Source of the DNA: Gamsiella multidivaricata
Taxonomy: Eukaryota; Mortierellomycota; Mortierellomycetes; Mortierellales; Mortierellaceae
Direction: 5' to 3'
Length of the DNA: 64,000 nt
Assembly: GCF_025024155.1 (NCBI RefSeq)
Contig: NW_026251758.1
Span: 1 to 64,000, forward strand
The notes under the pieces were generated by a model that searched no databases, was not told the origin of the DNA, and saw only the letters and a program-made list of their open reading frames with translations. Shown piece by piece: positions 19,883 to 30,904 of this stretch (within the stretch, counting starts at the first letter, position 1; every line of letters begins with the position of its first letter). A program made the translations under genes and the position numbers.

Positions 19883-22538
19883 ATGTCCTTCGTCTTTGAA
19901 TGGGAGAAGCTCGATGACGAGGTGGCTCTCCAGATCGAGGGCATGATCCATGCTCACTTTCAGCGAATACCCAAACCATCCTTCATGGGCAATATTGCTG
20001 TCTCAAAGTTCCGCTTCGGGTCTACGCCGCCGTCTATTACAGTCCTGGACGTGACCGATCCCCTCGAAGAGTGGTACGTGCACATGGACCAAGAGGAGGC
20101 ACGGTTAGCACAGGAGGCAGCAGAAGCAGGAGGAGGCGAGAGCATGGACGAGGACGAACTTGCCAGTGGCGATGACTACGAAGATGACTACTCCTATTCA
20201 GCGGACGGTAGCATTGTCATAGTTGGTGAGGGAGATGATATCGAATATATGGAACCGGGGCCCTTTGCGGAAGGGGAGCAGCTGGAGACCGAGGCCTGGT
20301 TGCAACAGCAGCAAGGCGTGCGGAAGAATGATGCGAGTAGTGGCAGTGACTCTTACAAGGAAGAGCTACAGTCGAATCCTCGCTCTAGGGATCCGTCCAG
20401 TCGTAATGACGGACCAGCACCTGAACAGAACGCACTCGCGCCAACAGAGGAGCGCAGCAATCGGAATCTGGGGCTCGATACCGACACCAGGAATCTAGCT
20501 TCCGCATCAAGAGGCACTTTTTCATCGTCTCTCGACCTGGACGATGTGCCTTCGGCCCAGGGATCCGGCACGACTCACAGTTTGAGCTCTCACGCATCGG
20601 ATGACGAGATCGAGAGTGAGGCGTTTTATACCCAAGGAGAGTCGACGATCTACCAACGCATGAAGAACCTAGTTATCGATCCTTCCACCCCAGCTCCTCA
20701 CAGACCAACATCCTCAGACGGAGAATCAGCAATAAACCACACCCATCATCCACATATCAGTCCCACACATTTTCCGCCGACCCCAGGAGGACCTAATGGG
20801 AACGTGAGTGGTGGGCTCGGACTCGGCCTTGGTGCCGGTATCGGATCGAGTCCTGGATCAGTCCTTTCATCCGTCATGCAAAATCGATCCACGACACGGC
20901 CACTTTCAGCTGCCTCATTTTACAGCTCGCCACCGTCGGCCACGACGGCAGTATCTTCTACAAATGCCGGTTCTGGTCATCCACCCCCGCTACACTTCCC
21001 AGATCTATCAGGAATGTTTGTCTCTGGAAACTCTCTTCTGGGACTGAGAGCTGGAACGCCCTCCAGGACCATCCCCGGTACTCCGAGAGGATTTGAGTCG
21101 CCTACATTGGCATTTTCGCGGCGGCAAAGCTTTTCAGAAACAGGTGGCGATGATTCCGGCAAGTTTTTAGCCGATGACAGACCAGGAGCACTGCTTAGTG
21201 AGTTGCAGAGCAGGGAACAGGACCAGCATAATCCTTCTGTTTACATGTCGCCGGTCGAGGCACTCAGCTTCGATGAGTTTCCGCAGCAGCCCAAGATCAT
21301 GGAGCACTTAAAGGATGCTGAAAGTGCGGCAGTCAGAGGCGGTAGTAGTCGCAACGGGTCCCAGTCAGGTCGATCACTACATGGCGATCAGAGGAGTCGA
21401 AGCAGCAGTTTCCGCCATCATGACTATCACTCCGCTCATTCAGAGCGACGCAACAGATATCCAGATAGGAGACGAAGGAAGCGCGAGGAAGGGCGAGGTG
21501 GATATAGTCAGGGTGAACCAAGGACACCGGCATCGTATTTCCCATCGCCCATGCCATCTAAACGACATGAGAATGATATTCAGCTACTGCTGTCGGTGCA
21601 ATATCAGGGTCAGATGGGGTTCACTATCGAAACGGAACTACTTCTCAACTACCCGACATTTGCGTTCTTGGCATTGCCAGTGAAACTTGTCATCACTGGA
21701 TTCTCGTTTAAAGGTAAAAGATATGCTGAGGTTTTTGTATTTGATGACTTCGATAGAATGCCTTGTCGTTAACCTCATGTTGTTACAATCTTTTCGTGCT
21801 CTGATAGCCAAAGTACTGATGGGATACTTACGCGACCATGTCAATGTATGCTTCCTTGAACCGGAAGATTCCAATGAAAGGTATGGCAACGATGGCTAAC
21901 TTTTATTCATAGGGTTTAAGCAGAACCTAATTTTGTTTTTGTTTTTGTTTTTGTTTTTGTTTTTGTTTTTTATTGTTGCCATGCTAGTATATTATCAAAC
22001 GTCAGGATCGAATCCCAAGTTGGTGATGAGCAGAAGCAAGGTACTAGTCGTGCTAAAAATGTCGTATTTGTTCATATACTATCTAGGCACAGTTCGTGTA
22101 TATTAAGCGCAGTTGGTTTCTTCTGTATTTTTAGCCGTGCTAAAGAACGTTGGCAAAATTGAACGGTTCGTTGTCGAACAGCTCCGAAAGTTCATCACAG
22201 AAGATTTTGTCTACCCAAGTTACCACTCCATCGAGCTCGTACGTACATCTCCGCCAGAGATTCCGGCTCCATCAACACAACCAGGAGTGGATGTACATGC
22301 AGCAGGGACCTCCTCTTTGCGTTCGCGTCTGCGTTCGCGTTCCTCAGCAACAGCATCCACAACCACTCATCATGCGAGTCATACAGCAACGATGCGCAGT
22401 AGTCCTGCTGGCTCGACGACGACTAGTACCAGTCGCTCTACACACAGTGGAGTAGGTGGAGATGGATCGCTGCGAGCCCGAGCCCAAACAATGCCCTATT
22501 CTTCTTCACCAACAACGTTGAATTATAGACGTCATTAG
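19883..22538 (+). CDS. MDM12: Mdm12, ERMES complex SMP-domain protein
   Basis: Four exons, 19883..21713, 21808..21880, 21988..22040 and 22135..22538, 786 aa, all joins in frame. Mdm12 is a cytosolic subunit of the ER-mitochondria encounter structure, with Mmm1, Mdm34 and Mdm10, and carries phospholipids in its SMP domain. The N-terminus MSFVFEWEKLDDEVALQIEG and GNIAVSKFRFGSTPPSITVL (to about residue 65) are typical. The domain resumes at about 570 with QLLLSVQYQGQMGFTIETEL and GYLRDHVNVCFLEP, and ends with LKNVGKIERFVVEQLRKFI and a Ser/Thr-rich tail. Between them lie about 500 disordered, acidic then Ser/Pro-rich residues. Yeast Mdm12 is much shorter (271 aa), so this insertion is large even for fungi. 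Confidence 0.92.
21931..21972 (+). repeat. TTTTTG hexanucleotide repeat in an MDM12 intron
   Basis: About six copies of TTTTTG, ending 14 bases before the 3' splice site of intron 2 (21881-21987). It supplies a long pyrimidine-rich tract. Confidence 0.85.
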
Positions 22539-23072
22539 AGAACTACAACGAAGGCGAATAACAAAAGCAGCCGTTGTCAGGTCTGTAATAGATGTTTGAG
22601 AGCGTCAACATTGGTTATGACCAGCACTTTACTGTAATGGACGGGTTGTGGAACGCAATGACAAATCATGGCACACAGCCTTTCATTCTGGACTACCCCA
22701 GGGTCCAAGACCAACGAAATGACGTCGAGAACTATGGACGTGAAAAGCAAACAGAGGCGTCTTTAGTCTGCTAGCTTTTATTTAAGCGACAATGATGCCT
22801 GCGTGATGTATTTTGAGCTCCTGTGCCAACAACAAAGGCACGCACCAACTACTTCGCCTAATTTACAAAAATAAAATAAAGCAATACCTAAACGCCTTTA
22901 AGCTTTATTTTCCTCAGACAAAGGCCTAGGGTACAGTCGTGCTCCTGGAATGACATAGCGGCAATTGAGGCCCACCATCCTTATATAAGAACAGCAACCT
23001 TTGCCTTTCTCGCTCATCACACACTCCACCTAATCCTTTTTTTCATAGTCCCATTATAACTACAAGCCAGAG
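22539..23072. other. Intergenic region between MDM12 and the TM198-like gene
   Basis: MDM12 3' UTR and the promoter of the next gene. A 60-codon ORF (22592-22774) has no recognisable features. Confidence 0.5.
22982..22988 (+). promoter_or_regulatory. TATA box of the TM198-like gene
   Basis: TATATAA lies 85 bases upstream of the ATG at 23073, followed by a CT-rich leader; position and match fit a core promoter. Confidence 0.5.
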
Positions 23073-24083
23073 ATGACTACCTCTACAGCGTCCCTCCGGG
23101 CGTCCAGCTCACTACCGCGCCGATACCGCCCCCGCACAGGCCTGCTCCGATGCGCCCCTGCATACCTTCTAATGCTCATCTCCGCCATCATCTCCCTCTT
23201 CGCAACCTTTACCGCCGCGGCCCCACTCCCGAACTCAGACAAGGATGGTGATCTTGGAGACAACATCCTGGGCGGTGCACGCGAAGGTCCCTACAACATC
23301 TCCATCCAAGCCGGTATCGCAGGTGCGATCCTGATCGTTCTCGGAATTATCCTCTGTTTCTTCGGCTACCGTATCTACCATGTGACCCTCTTCATCGTCG
23401 GATTCTACTTCCTCGGAAACCTCACCTACATCGGCATGGCCAACGGCGGAGTCACCTCACGGACCCTCTTGCTCGTTGTCTCGATCGTCGTTGGAGTCAT
23501 TGGCGGAATCTTGCTCATTTTCTGTTCTCGCCTGGGTGTCGCCATCCTAGGTGCGTTGGCTTTCTACGCATTGGGTCTCTGGATCCTGGGCTGGCGTTCC
23601 GGTGGAGTCATCAGTAGCTCTTCAGGTCGCATCGCCCTCCTGGTCTGTCTCGCGATCCTGGGATTCATCCTCGGCTTGTTCAACGAGAAGGAGATGGTCA
23701 TCGTGGGTTCCGCCATCATTGGGGCCTACTCCTTTGTGATTGGCGTCGATATGTACGTGGACACGGGATTCTCCAGTCAGGCGGACTCGTTCATCAACTC
23801 GAAAAACTCGGTTGAGTCGCATTTTGAGAACCAGACTGTGGGTGTTTATGCCTTGCTGGGAACCTTCTTGGTCTTGGCAGCGCTTGGAATGATTGTTCAG
23901 TTCTATAGTTGGGGTAACAGGGCCACCTGGCGACCTGTTCCTGGCTCGGCTATTGCTCCAGGTACGGTTGTTGCTCCAGGTGCGGTTGCTGCTCCAGGTA
24001 CGGTTGCTGCTCCAGCGACAGATGTGGTCTACACAGAGAAGCCGCCAGCTCGCTTCGGAGGATTCTTCAGACGCCGCTACTAA
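23073..24083 (+). CDS. TM7S3/TM198-like (DUF4203-type) multi-pass membrane protein
   Basis: A single exon of 336 aa. A basic N-terminus leads to a hydrophobic segment at about residues 30-50 ending in FTAAAPLPNS, probably a signal peptide. A short lumenal stretch with an NIS glycosylation site follows. Seven or so tightly packed helices span about 83-290, Gly-rich as in the TM198 family (GAILIVLGIILCFFGYRIYH, VSIVVGVIGGILLIFCSRLG). The tail repeats APGTV/APGAV units and ends FGGFFRRRY. TMEM198 in animals modulates Wnt signalling; fungal homologues are uncharacterised. A TATA box lies 85 bases upstream. Confidence 0.82.
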   Translation: MTTSTASLRASSSLPRRYRPRTGLLRCAPAYLLMLISAIISLFATFTAAAPLPNSDKDGDLGDNILGGAREGPYNISIQAGIAGAILIVLGIILCFFGYRIYHVTLFIVGFYFLGNLTYIGMANGGVTSRTLLLVVSIVVGVIGGILLIFCSRLGVAILGALAFYALGLWILGWRSGGVISSSSGRIALLVCLAILGFILGLFNEKEMVIVGSAIIGAYSFVIGVDMYVDTGFSSQADSFINSKNSVESHFENQTVGVYALLGTFLVLAALGMIVQFYSWGNRATWRPVPGSAIAPGTVVAPGAVAAPGTVAAPATDVVYTEKPPARFGGFFRRRY

Positions 24084-24285
24084 ACACAAAACCTTCCCCA
24101 CTTTCCTTAATACTCTCATTCAACCATCTAATGTATAATATCAATCTATAAACCATACCCCTTTAATAATGACTTCATAATAAATTGTCAGTGTAATATT
24201 CGTAAATCATTCCTTGTGAACATCCCTCCCTTTGATTTTATTTAATCGAAAAAAAAAAAACGCGTTATCTGCCTGTTTCCATCAT

Positions 24286-25468
24286 CTAATACGGGCGATG
24301 GAACACTTTATCCCACATGGCCGCGTCCTTGAACCATCCGCGCCGGTCGACAAAGAATGCCATGCGTTCCTTTTTGCTTCCCAGCATAATGTGTGAACTG
24401 CTACCCTCCTTCACAGGTGACGTTCCTTGTGGTCCGACATTAGTGAGCAGCTGCTGACGACATTGCATGTCCTGAATCGGGTAAACGCGATGGTATCCCC
24501 GTGGGAATTTGCGTCCAGTCTCGATCCTGACCTGTGTTCCTCCCCTCAACAGCGTCAACTTGGTCACATATCTAAGAATTTTATGCACAGAAATTGAAAA
24601 GGTCAATCAAGCCATCCCCGAAAGCGTCCAAAAAAAAAAAAAAGACATTATTCTTCAATGCCCTGATGAGCTGCGGAGCAGAGAAAAAAAATCTAACAGG
24701 CGACTCACCTCCACGGGATCGCGCAGATACCGAATGCGATTACAAGTCCTGTGCCGATCAATCCTGCAGAGATAATGATCCGTTTCCTCAACGGCGCCAA
24801 TGGCACCTCTGTGGACTCGATGCCTTCTGTTCCGGGGAGTGGCAGAGGTGGGGGTGGGGGCTGCGTGGCTGAAAAGATAGGGTTGTCAGTGTAGTGCGTA
24901 AAGGCGTATTGAGCGACGTTGCCCCAAAAGATCAGCTGTAGGCCTGCGGTGGCATAGGCCAGGAGGAAGGTCCTGTGGAGCGTTGCTGGCGGCTCATAAA
25001 ATTGTACATCCCTAATAAAAATAAAAAAAAAAAGGTGCGGCAGATCGGGCAATGGGAATATAGCAAATTATGTCAGCGTTACGCCTCGGTTTGTCTTGCG
25101 CCATGTATAAAATGTCGAGATCAAGAGACCACGTACTGTTTGGCGCACATTTCCGCGAGCGTCCTTGAGAAATTCCCAGGTCCAGCAGCAGCTTTCCTGG
25201 CCTTCGATCCCGATTCCCTGGCTACCACAGTCGGAGCCGTGGCAGAGCTAGTGAGGGAGGTAGGCGAAGGGGTGGCATTCCTGCTCTTTGAGTCTGGATG
25301 GGAGTACTTGAAGGGTGACTTCTTAGAGCCTCCAGTGGCTCCTGGGGTGGCATAGAAGCGTAAAGACGACGAAAACGAGTTACCCTGAGCCATCGATAGT
25401 CCTGTTGAGGCATTGGGTAGCCTCCTGAAACAAAGCGCCGTTGGCAAGGCGCGCTGGATCCTGTTCAT
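24286..25468 (-). CDS. TMEM223-like mitochondrial membrane protein
   Basis: Three exons, complement(24286..24571, 24709..25011, 25137..25468), 306 aa, joins in frame. Human TMEM223 is an inner-membrane protein that assists COX1 translation and complex IV assembly. The N-terminus is Arg-rich and acid-poor (MNRIQRALPTALCFRRLPNA), as expected of a mitochondrial presequence. Then come DVQFYEPPATLHRTFLLAY, a hydrophobic helix (AGLQLIFWGNVAQYAF), a Pro-rich loop, a second helix (IIISAGLIGTGLVIAFGICA) and the family hallmark YVTKLTLLRGGTQVRIET. The C-terminal domain ends KDAAMWDKVFHRPY. Both introns contain a run of about a dozen T on the coding strand. An in-frame ATG at 25507 is an alternative start. 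Confidence 0.78.
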
Positions 25469-25699
25469 GGCTGATCGAGTTTTGTGAATGAGAAATGAGG
25501 AATGCAAGTCGAGGGTCCGGGTTCCGTCATTCGGGTTACCTGATCAGCAAGAAGGTTGCAAATAAATGGGTTGTATCTGAGACCGTTCAAACCCATTGAC
25601 CCGCGCAATTCGAAATAAAATTTTGGTCGGCTGCTGTGCGCGCCCCATTCAGTCTTGTAATCCTGTCAATTACTGTATCTTGGATGACTTTTATTATTA

Positions 25700-26700
25700 T
25701 TATTCCAATAATGGTTGCCATGAATGCTCGTTGGAAATCGCGGCCTGTGCGAGAACTTGAAATGCTCTCTTGCTTGCTTCGATTGCTTCCTCATTCGATA
25801 CTCTGACGGCGCGTTCTCGAGCGTATGTTATGAATTTCAACTGTCCACATCTACGTAGGATCTTTTTGGCATGTTGTTGAATTTTGAGGGGAACACTGTC
25901 TGCGACGGATAAAACCTCTAAGCCTCGCCTGAATTCCTTATAACCGCCTTCCTTGGTGTCCAGGGTTGAATTGCAGTGCTTAACGAAGCTCCAGTGGTCC
26001 CAGTGACAATACGATTTGGTTGAGAAGAAAGGTGATATGTCAAGTTCTGCGGACGCCCTCCATTGGCGAGGATCGTCAATTCCGGCATCGCTAGAGGTGG
26101 CCACGCCGCCATCATTGTTGTAAAGGCCGATGAGATTGCCGATGCTGCTGTCCTCGCTGCCGTTCGTGTTGTTATCTCTGCGACTGCCCTTGCTGGATCT
26201 GTTGGCTTCATTGCGAACGTTGTTACGTGGAGCAGTCCTCACAGCATGTTTACGAGCGTACGCCAAAAAGACCAAGCGACGCAATCGGCTAAGAATTTTG
26301 CTGGCATGCTTTTGAACCTTACGGGGAACACCCTCAGCGGTAACGATAACCTGCAGGCCACGTTTGAACTGCTCATAATCATCATGCATGGAGGTGAGAG
26401 TCGAATCACTGTGTTTGACGAAGACCCGATGGTCCCAGTGCCAATACATCTTGGTTGAAAGAATGTCGAAATGCCAAACTCTGTGGGTGCCTTCCATTGG
26501 CGAGGGTCGCCAATTTCGGCATTGCTGAAGGTGACCACGCCGCCATCACTGCCGCTGAAGTTGTTAAGGTTATCCGCGCTGTCATTCTTGCTGCCGCGAG
26601 TATTATGATTGCAGGCATTCCTCTTTTTAGAGGGGTTAATGGTGTGGATATGCTCCAAAGCGCGGCTGCGGCCGAGGAAGCCTTTCACGACTTTGGGCAT
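25700..26700 (-). pseudogene. Tandem-repeat protein of unknown family, frameshifted
   Basis: Two overlapping minus-strand frames, 26239..26700 and 25700..26497, together encode two copies of a ~135-residue unit. Each has a linker ending DGGV.T.S.A.I.DPRQW and a folded part with HWDH..FVKH, Y..F.RGL.V, VP.K.Q.HA..IL and YAR..AVR. In copy 1 the frame breaks after ISTFF near 26458: one base is missing compared with copy 2, where the same place reads FFSTKSYCHWDH. Adding one base there would give a single ORF of about 330 residues from the ATG at 26700. No intron explains the shift. It may be a decayed gene, a recent mutation or a sequence error. The rest is open and the copies are diverged, so loss of function would be recent. 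Confidence 0.55.
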
Positions 26701-27478
26701 GATGTACCTCGCGGTCGCAATCGCTATGAACGACGGCGCCTAGTTTTCTGTGAACGAAATAAACGAGGTGTCGGTACTAAATTGAGCAATTAACAATTAT
26801 CTAGAGATGCGAGGAGCGATATATGGCAGAAATACCTCAGCCGGATTCTTGCACGCAAACGTACCAAGGACATAAACAACTCTATTTTGAGGCTTTACTT
26901 ATCGCTCGACACATACCCCAAGCAACCGCTAGGTACAGACAAGATCAGAAGACAACGTGGGTTAGTTAAAAGTCTAGCATACAATATCACATCACCACCA
27001 GCTGAACAACAAACATAGCGAATGCAATGGATGCGCGACCAGGCTTCTTCCGCAGCTTCAATTCCAAACCACAAAGGATACCAAGCATAACTCGTACTGA
27101 GGTGCAAGGCTTGAAGCAGCTTTAGCGTTCCATCTGGAGTACAACTCGCAGGACACAGCAGGTGAAGGGCCATGGTACCGACATCGGACAAAACTACAGC
27201 TGGAAGCTGCTGATACAAGCGCGCAGACTGTACCTTGAAGAATGAAAAACCAACCCCTGTTGCTATTGGGATGCGCATAATGGAATAACGTGTCATGGAA
27301 GCGTGAATCTCTGACACTTACCATGCATTCGGGATGCACAACCGGATTGATGGTAGACGGTAGAAAGAGTGCCATGTGAATACCTTGGCAAAAAAAAAAA
27401 GATTATGACGTCATAATAATGTTTTGTGTGGAGAGAAGCCGCTTCGGGCCCTTGGGCTCTCAATCCAACTTACCCATT
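26701..27478. other. Intergenic stretch inside the accessory island
   Basis: Minus-strand ORFs of 140 and 105 codons overlap at 26895-27375 but show no recognisable motif, and neither is favoured by splice context. An A run at 27391-27400 lies near the start of the next gene remnant. Nothing else was seen. Confidence 0.4.
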
Positions 27479-29540
27479 ATGTCGCTAACCTGGAGCCCAA
27501 AGGGAGCCCAAGTGGACAGGTACTTCTTGGAAATATCCTGGAGACAATGGAGCGTGGAGTCATTTCTGCTTGAGAACAATGCCACTGAAGACAACATAAG
27601 TGAGCTCTACACCATATTCAGAGCAAGCATGCGAGTGCTCCTCAACCTGGACAGGGCGCCTTCAAAAGTGAGGACGCTGGTGTCAACCATGTCCAGCAGC
27701 ATGTCGAAGACTGAGTTCACAAAGATTTTTTGCCAGATGTGGGTGGAGCAGAGCACGGAAGATGCTGTTGTGAGCTCGCAGGCCGCGCAGCGCGGAGTCC
27801 AGGTAAGGTTATGAGTATAGCCTTGTCAAGTACTGTAGCCTATATACACATAGAAGATACGCATGTTCTCACGCGAATTGCCTTATTTCTTCAGCACAAT
27901 TATCCAGCAAGGACGGGCAGTCTGGAAAGGCCAACAGGAACCAAGATAAAGCACATCGACAGCTAGCAGTAAGCACTTTCCTTGAACTGTTCTGCACTCT
28001 AATTGCACTTTTTCACATTAACTTAGACCGGCTCTACATGTCCTGGGAACTTTGATAGGCATCTGCTGAGCTCAAGGAGATCGAGGTCGTCCCAGAGTAC
28101 GATGTCGTCGAGTTCGAGAGCAAGGTCGGAGCGCTGGATTGAGCCCTCTTCTGGAGGCTCAAGTGTAGTGGACGATGTGTGGAGGATGTCCTGATCAAGG
28201 CAGCACGAAAGATGACGCGGATACAGTAGGTTCTTATCACTTTGATGCTACGGTGCCTCTATGGCTAGATACACTAACCACTTTGTATCTACTCTGCACC
28301 GTAGCCATGTACACTCTCTAATCATCTACACGGCGGACGAGCTCACAAAACGTCTGTTCAGTTCCGAGGAATGGAAAGAGATTTGCAGAACCTATCCTGT
28401 ACACCTGGAAGAGCTCTCCACCGAGACGCGGGAGTATCTTCAGACATTCCACACGTTTGACATCCAAGGCATACACAGGGCAGCTAATGCTCCTATCCCA
28501 GTCATCGGTCAATATAAGCACGAAAAGCACTGGGAACTACACTGGATAAGGAATTCCGTCGTCCAATGGTAAGGAACTCCATCCGCTAATATTCTCTTCA
28601 CGATAGTCAGGAAAAGGAAGGAGGGTTCACATTCGAATGGCCCTTCTCAATCTTTATTTCTGCCCTTGTAGGCTCGGCCTATATTCTGAGACGCCTTCGC
28701 CCATGGCGGAGAAGGACAACAGCGAGTCATTCTGGAGAAATGACGTGTATGGGGTTATCAACTCGCTCATGAGGGACGTTCCATACATGCGCATGGTGCA
28801 TGGAGAGCTAACGGTCAAGGAGTCTGCCCAGCGGAGAAACATGCAAAAGACAGGCGATTCAGGCCGCACTGATCTCGGATACAAGTGCGACGGGCTCTTC
28901 CAGGTTTCAGGACATCCCAACGCGAATGTGGGTGTTGTCGAAGCTGGCAAGTCGTTCAACAACAACGTCGATAAGAAGTACCGTGAGGACTGTGTCAAAA
29001 TGACGCGCGAGCTCCATGATATGTTGCGCGTTCGCATTGCCAACCTTCGTGTTTACAGCCGAGCCAGGGAGCTTACAGTTTTAGGCTATGTTATCTCTGG
29101 TGAGTACACCTGAAAGTCATCGCATATGGACCACTCAGAGCAGAATCCACGGATACCAATGCTGCTTTCTTTTTTTTAAAAAAAAAAAAAAAAAAAGCCC
29201 TGTTATCCAGACAATGTTTGCATCCGCATCCGGCGGCTATATCGTTCGCATCGCACAGCACTAGAACATCCATAGTGTAGCGACAGACACCTCCGACTTT
29301 CCGGCCAACGTACGGGTTCTGGAACATCTTCTTTCCACGAAGAAACTGCTTATCAAGACTAAATTAATATTGAAAGAGTGGCCTCGGCTCCCAAACCCCA
29401 AGGAACAGATGAAGGCAAAGCAGGTGCAGAGCGAAGATGAGCAGGAGGAAGAAAAGAACGAAGAGGTCGAGGAGGAAAGGTATGATGAAGAAGACAAGGA
29501 GAAAGAGGAGGAGGAGGAAGAGGAGGAAGAAACAGAGTAG
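27479..29540 (+). pseudogene. Multiply broken gene with a nuclease-like D..ExGK signature
   Basis: Coding-like segments lie at 27479-27802, 27897-27967, 28060-28208, 28305-28568, 28672-29099 and 29209-29540. The splice from 28568 to 28672 is clean and restores a codon (VVQW-LGLYSE). Elsewhere the gene is broken: the first segment does not join the second in frame (a stop follows), the third changes frame twice, 29099 joins 29209 out of phase, and TAG at 29262-29264 interrupts a conserved-looking stretch (GGYIVRIAQH, then SDFPANVRVLEHLL). The best-preserved part reads YKCDGLFQV..VGVVEAGKSF then CVKMTRELHDML, matching the Asp..Glu-x-Gly-Lys order of PD-(D/E)XK folds. It ends in a Glu-rich tail. 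Family membership is inference; large gene families with such cores are known in Mucoromycota. Confidence 0.5.
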
Positions 29541-30904
29541 GAGGAGTAGGAGGAGCAAGAGGAGCAAAAGGAAGCGGAGAAAGGAGCTGTTCCTTTGCCT
29601 TCCACACCGCGCCTTGCCCTGAAGCGGCAGCTCAGCGAACTCACCATCCCTTTGCTCCAGAGCACTCCAGAGAGAGCCATGAAGAAGAGGACCTTCAATA
29701 TTTAAGTCGTAACAGTCCTTGGAAGGAACATGTCTTCCAATGCTCTCGAGCCATAACAAGGCGGATGCCAGAGGGGAAGTATGCCTTGGAATAAAAGAAG
29801 GCCCATCGAAGTCCCGTACAAGCCGCATTCAGCTTTCTTTAACATCGTCGCATGCTGCTGTTGGTTCGTCCCTTGTCAAGGTTTAATAGACACAGCAAAT
29901 AACAGCAAAAACGCGTCATGCGCTTGCTGTAGTGTCATAGTCGTGGCTACACTGAGCCGACGATTAGGTTCCAGCTCTCACTACGCACATGGGATAGGCC
30001 CTCTTCTATAAGCATGGCTCCTTAAACGCCATGCAATTACAAAGCTATTGACTAGCCTATTTCATGGAGCCAACAAACTACTCATTTCAAAATGAAACAT
30101 AGAGTCGAGAATGCCGTGAGAAAGATTGCTGTCGCGCCATTTCAAGTAATGAAAGGCACTCGGAGAGGATTAGACTATCATGGATTTCTAGACCTTTATT
30201 CATCCTTTCTCTCTTTCTGCTTCTACCCCTCCTACCTGCTGGTTTTAGCATGATGTGCCATAACAACAGCTACCATCATCAGTATCCATTATTTACCCCA
30301 TGCCATATCATCCATCGGACACATTAGCGGCTACTATACAGGGGGTAGCCTTGAATGTCTTAGTGGGAGGCTAGATGGATTTGAATGGCCATGACTCGGT
30401 CATGGTTTCTTCCACTAGGTCATATCGGTTCACATTTCGCCATTTCCCATCCCCTCCTTCCTTCGTTCTTCTCTCGCAGTACAGGATGCAGCAACACAGA
30501 TGCAGAGGGGTTGGATCCAGCGGGTAAACAGCAATGTGAAGCCGTGGTGTATTCATTTGTTGATGCTGTGGAGAAATTTAAAAATACGCTCTGTTCCCAG
30601 GGATGAACGCCCAAAAATGTGGAGGGAAAATAACCGGTGTCTTGGCCTGAGCTTGTCCCCCGACCCAGCCAGTCGGGCCCGAGGTTGCATCATCTTGTTG
30701 CCCTCTTTTCTTCCTCTGGCACTTCTCTTCCTTATTCCAACTTTGCCATCACTTTCTCATCCTCATTCACTACAGTCTTCATTCCCTCAATTGCCACCTC
30801 TGCATCCCACGAACATAACACCACCCTTCTATTAATATATCCTCGCCAAATCAAGGCGTTGCTTCACACCTACCCTCCACGCCTTCTCCTTCCACATCCG
30901 GATA
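29541..30904. other. Intergenic region upstream of the epimerase gene
   Basis: No gene seen. TATTAATATAT at about 30831-30841 lies 65-75 bases before the ATG at 30905 and is a possible TATA element. The leader between is C/T-rich. Confidence 0.5.

Noticed and set aside
26895..27375. Minus-strand ORFs of 140 and 105 codons in the accessory island
   Set aside because: They overlap in different frames, have no recognisable motif and no supporting splice context. Kept as part of the spacer.
29261..29698. Minus-strand Ser- or Leu-rich ORFs opposite the Glu-rich tail
   Set aside because: They are antisense shadows of a GAG/GAA-rich stretch that ends the broken plus-strand gene.
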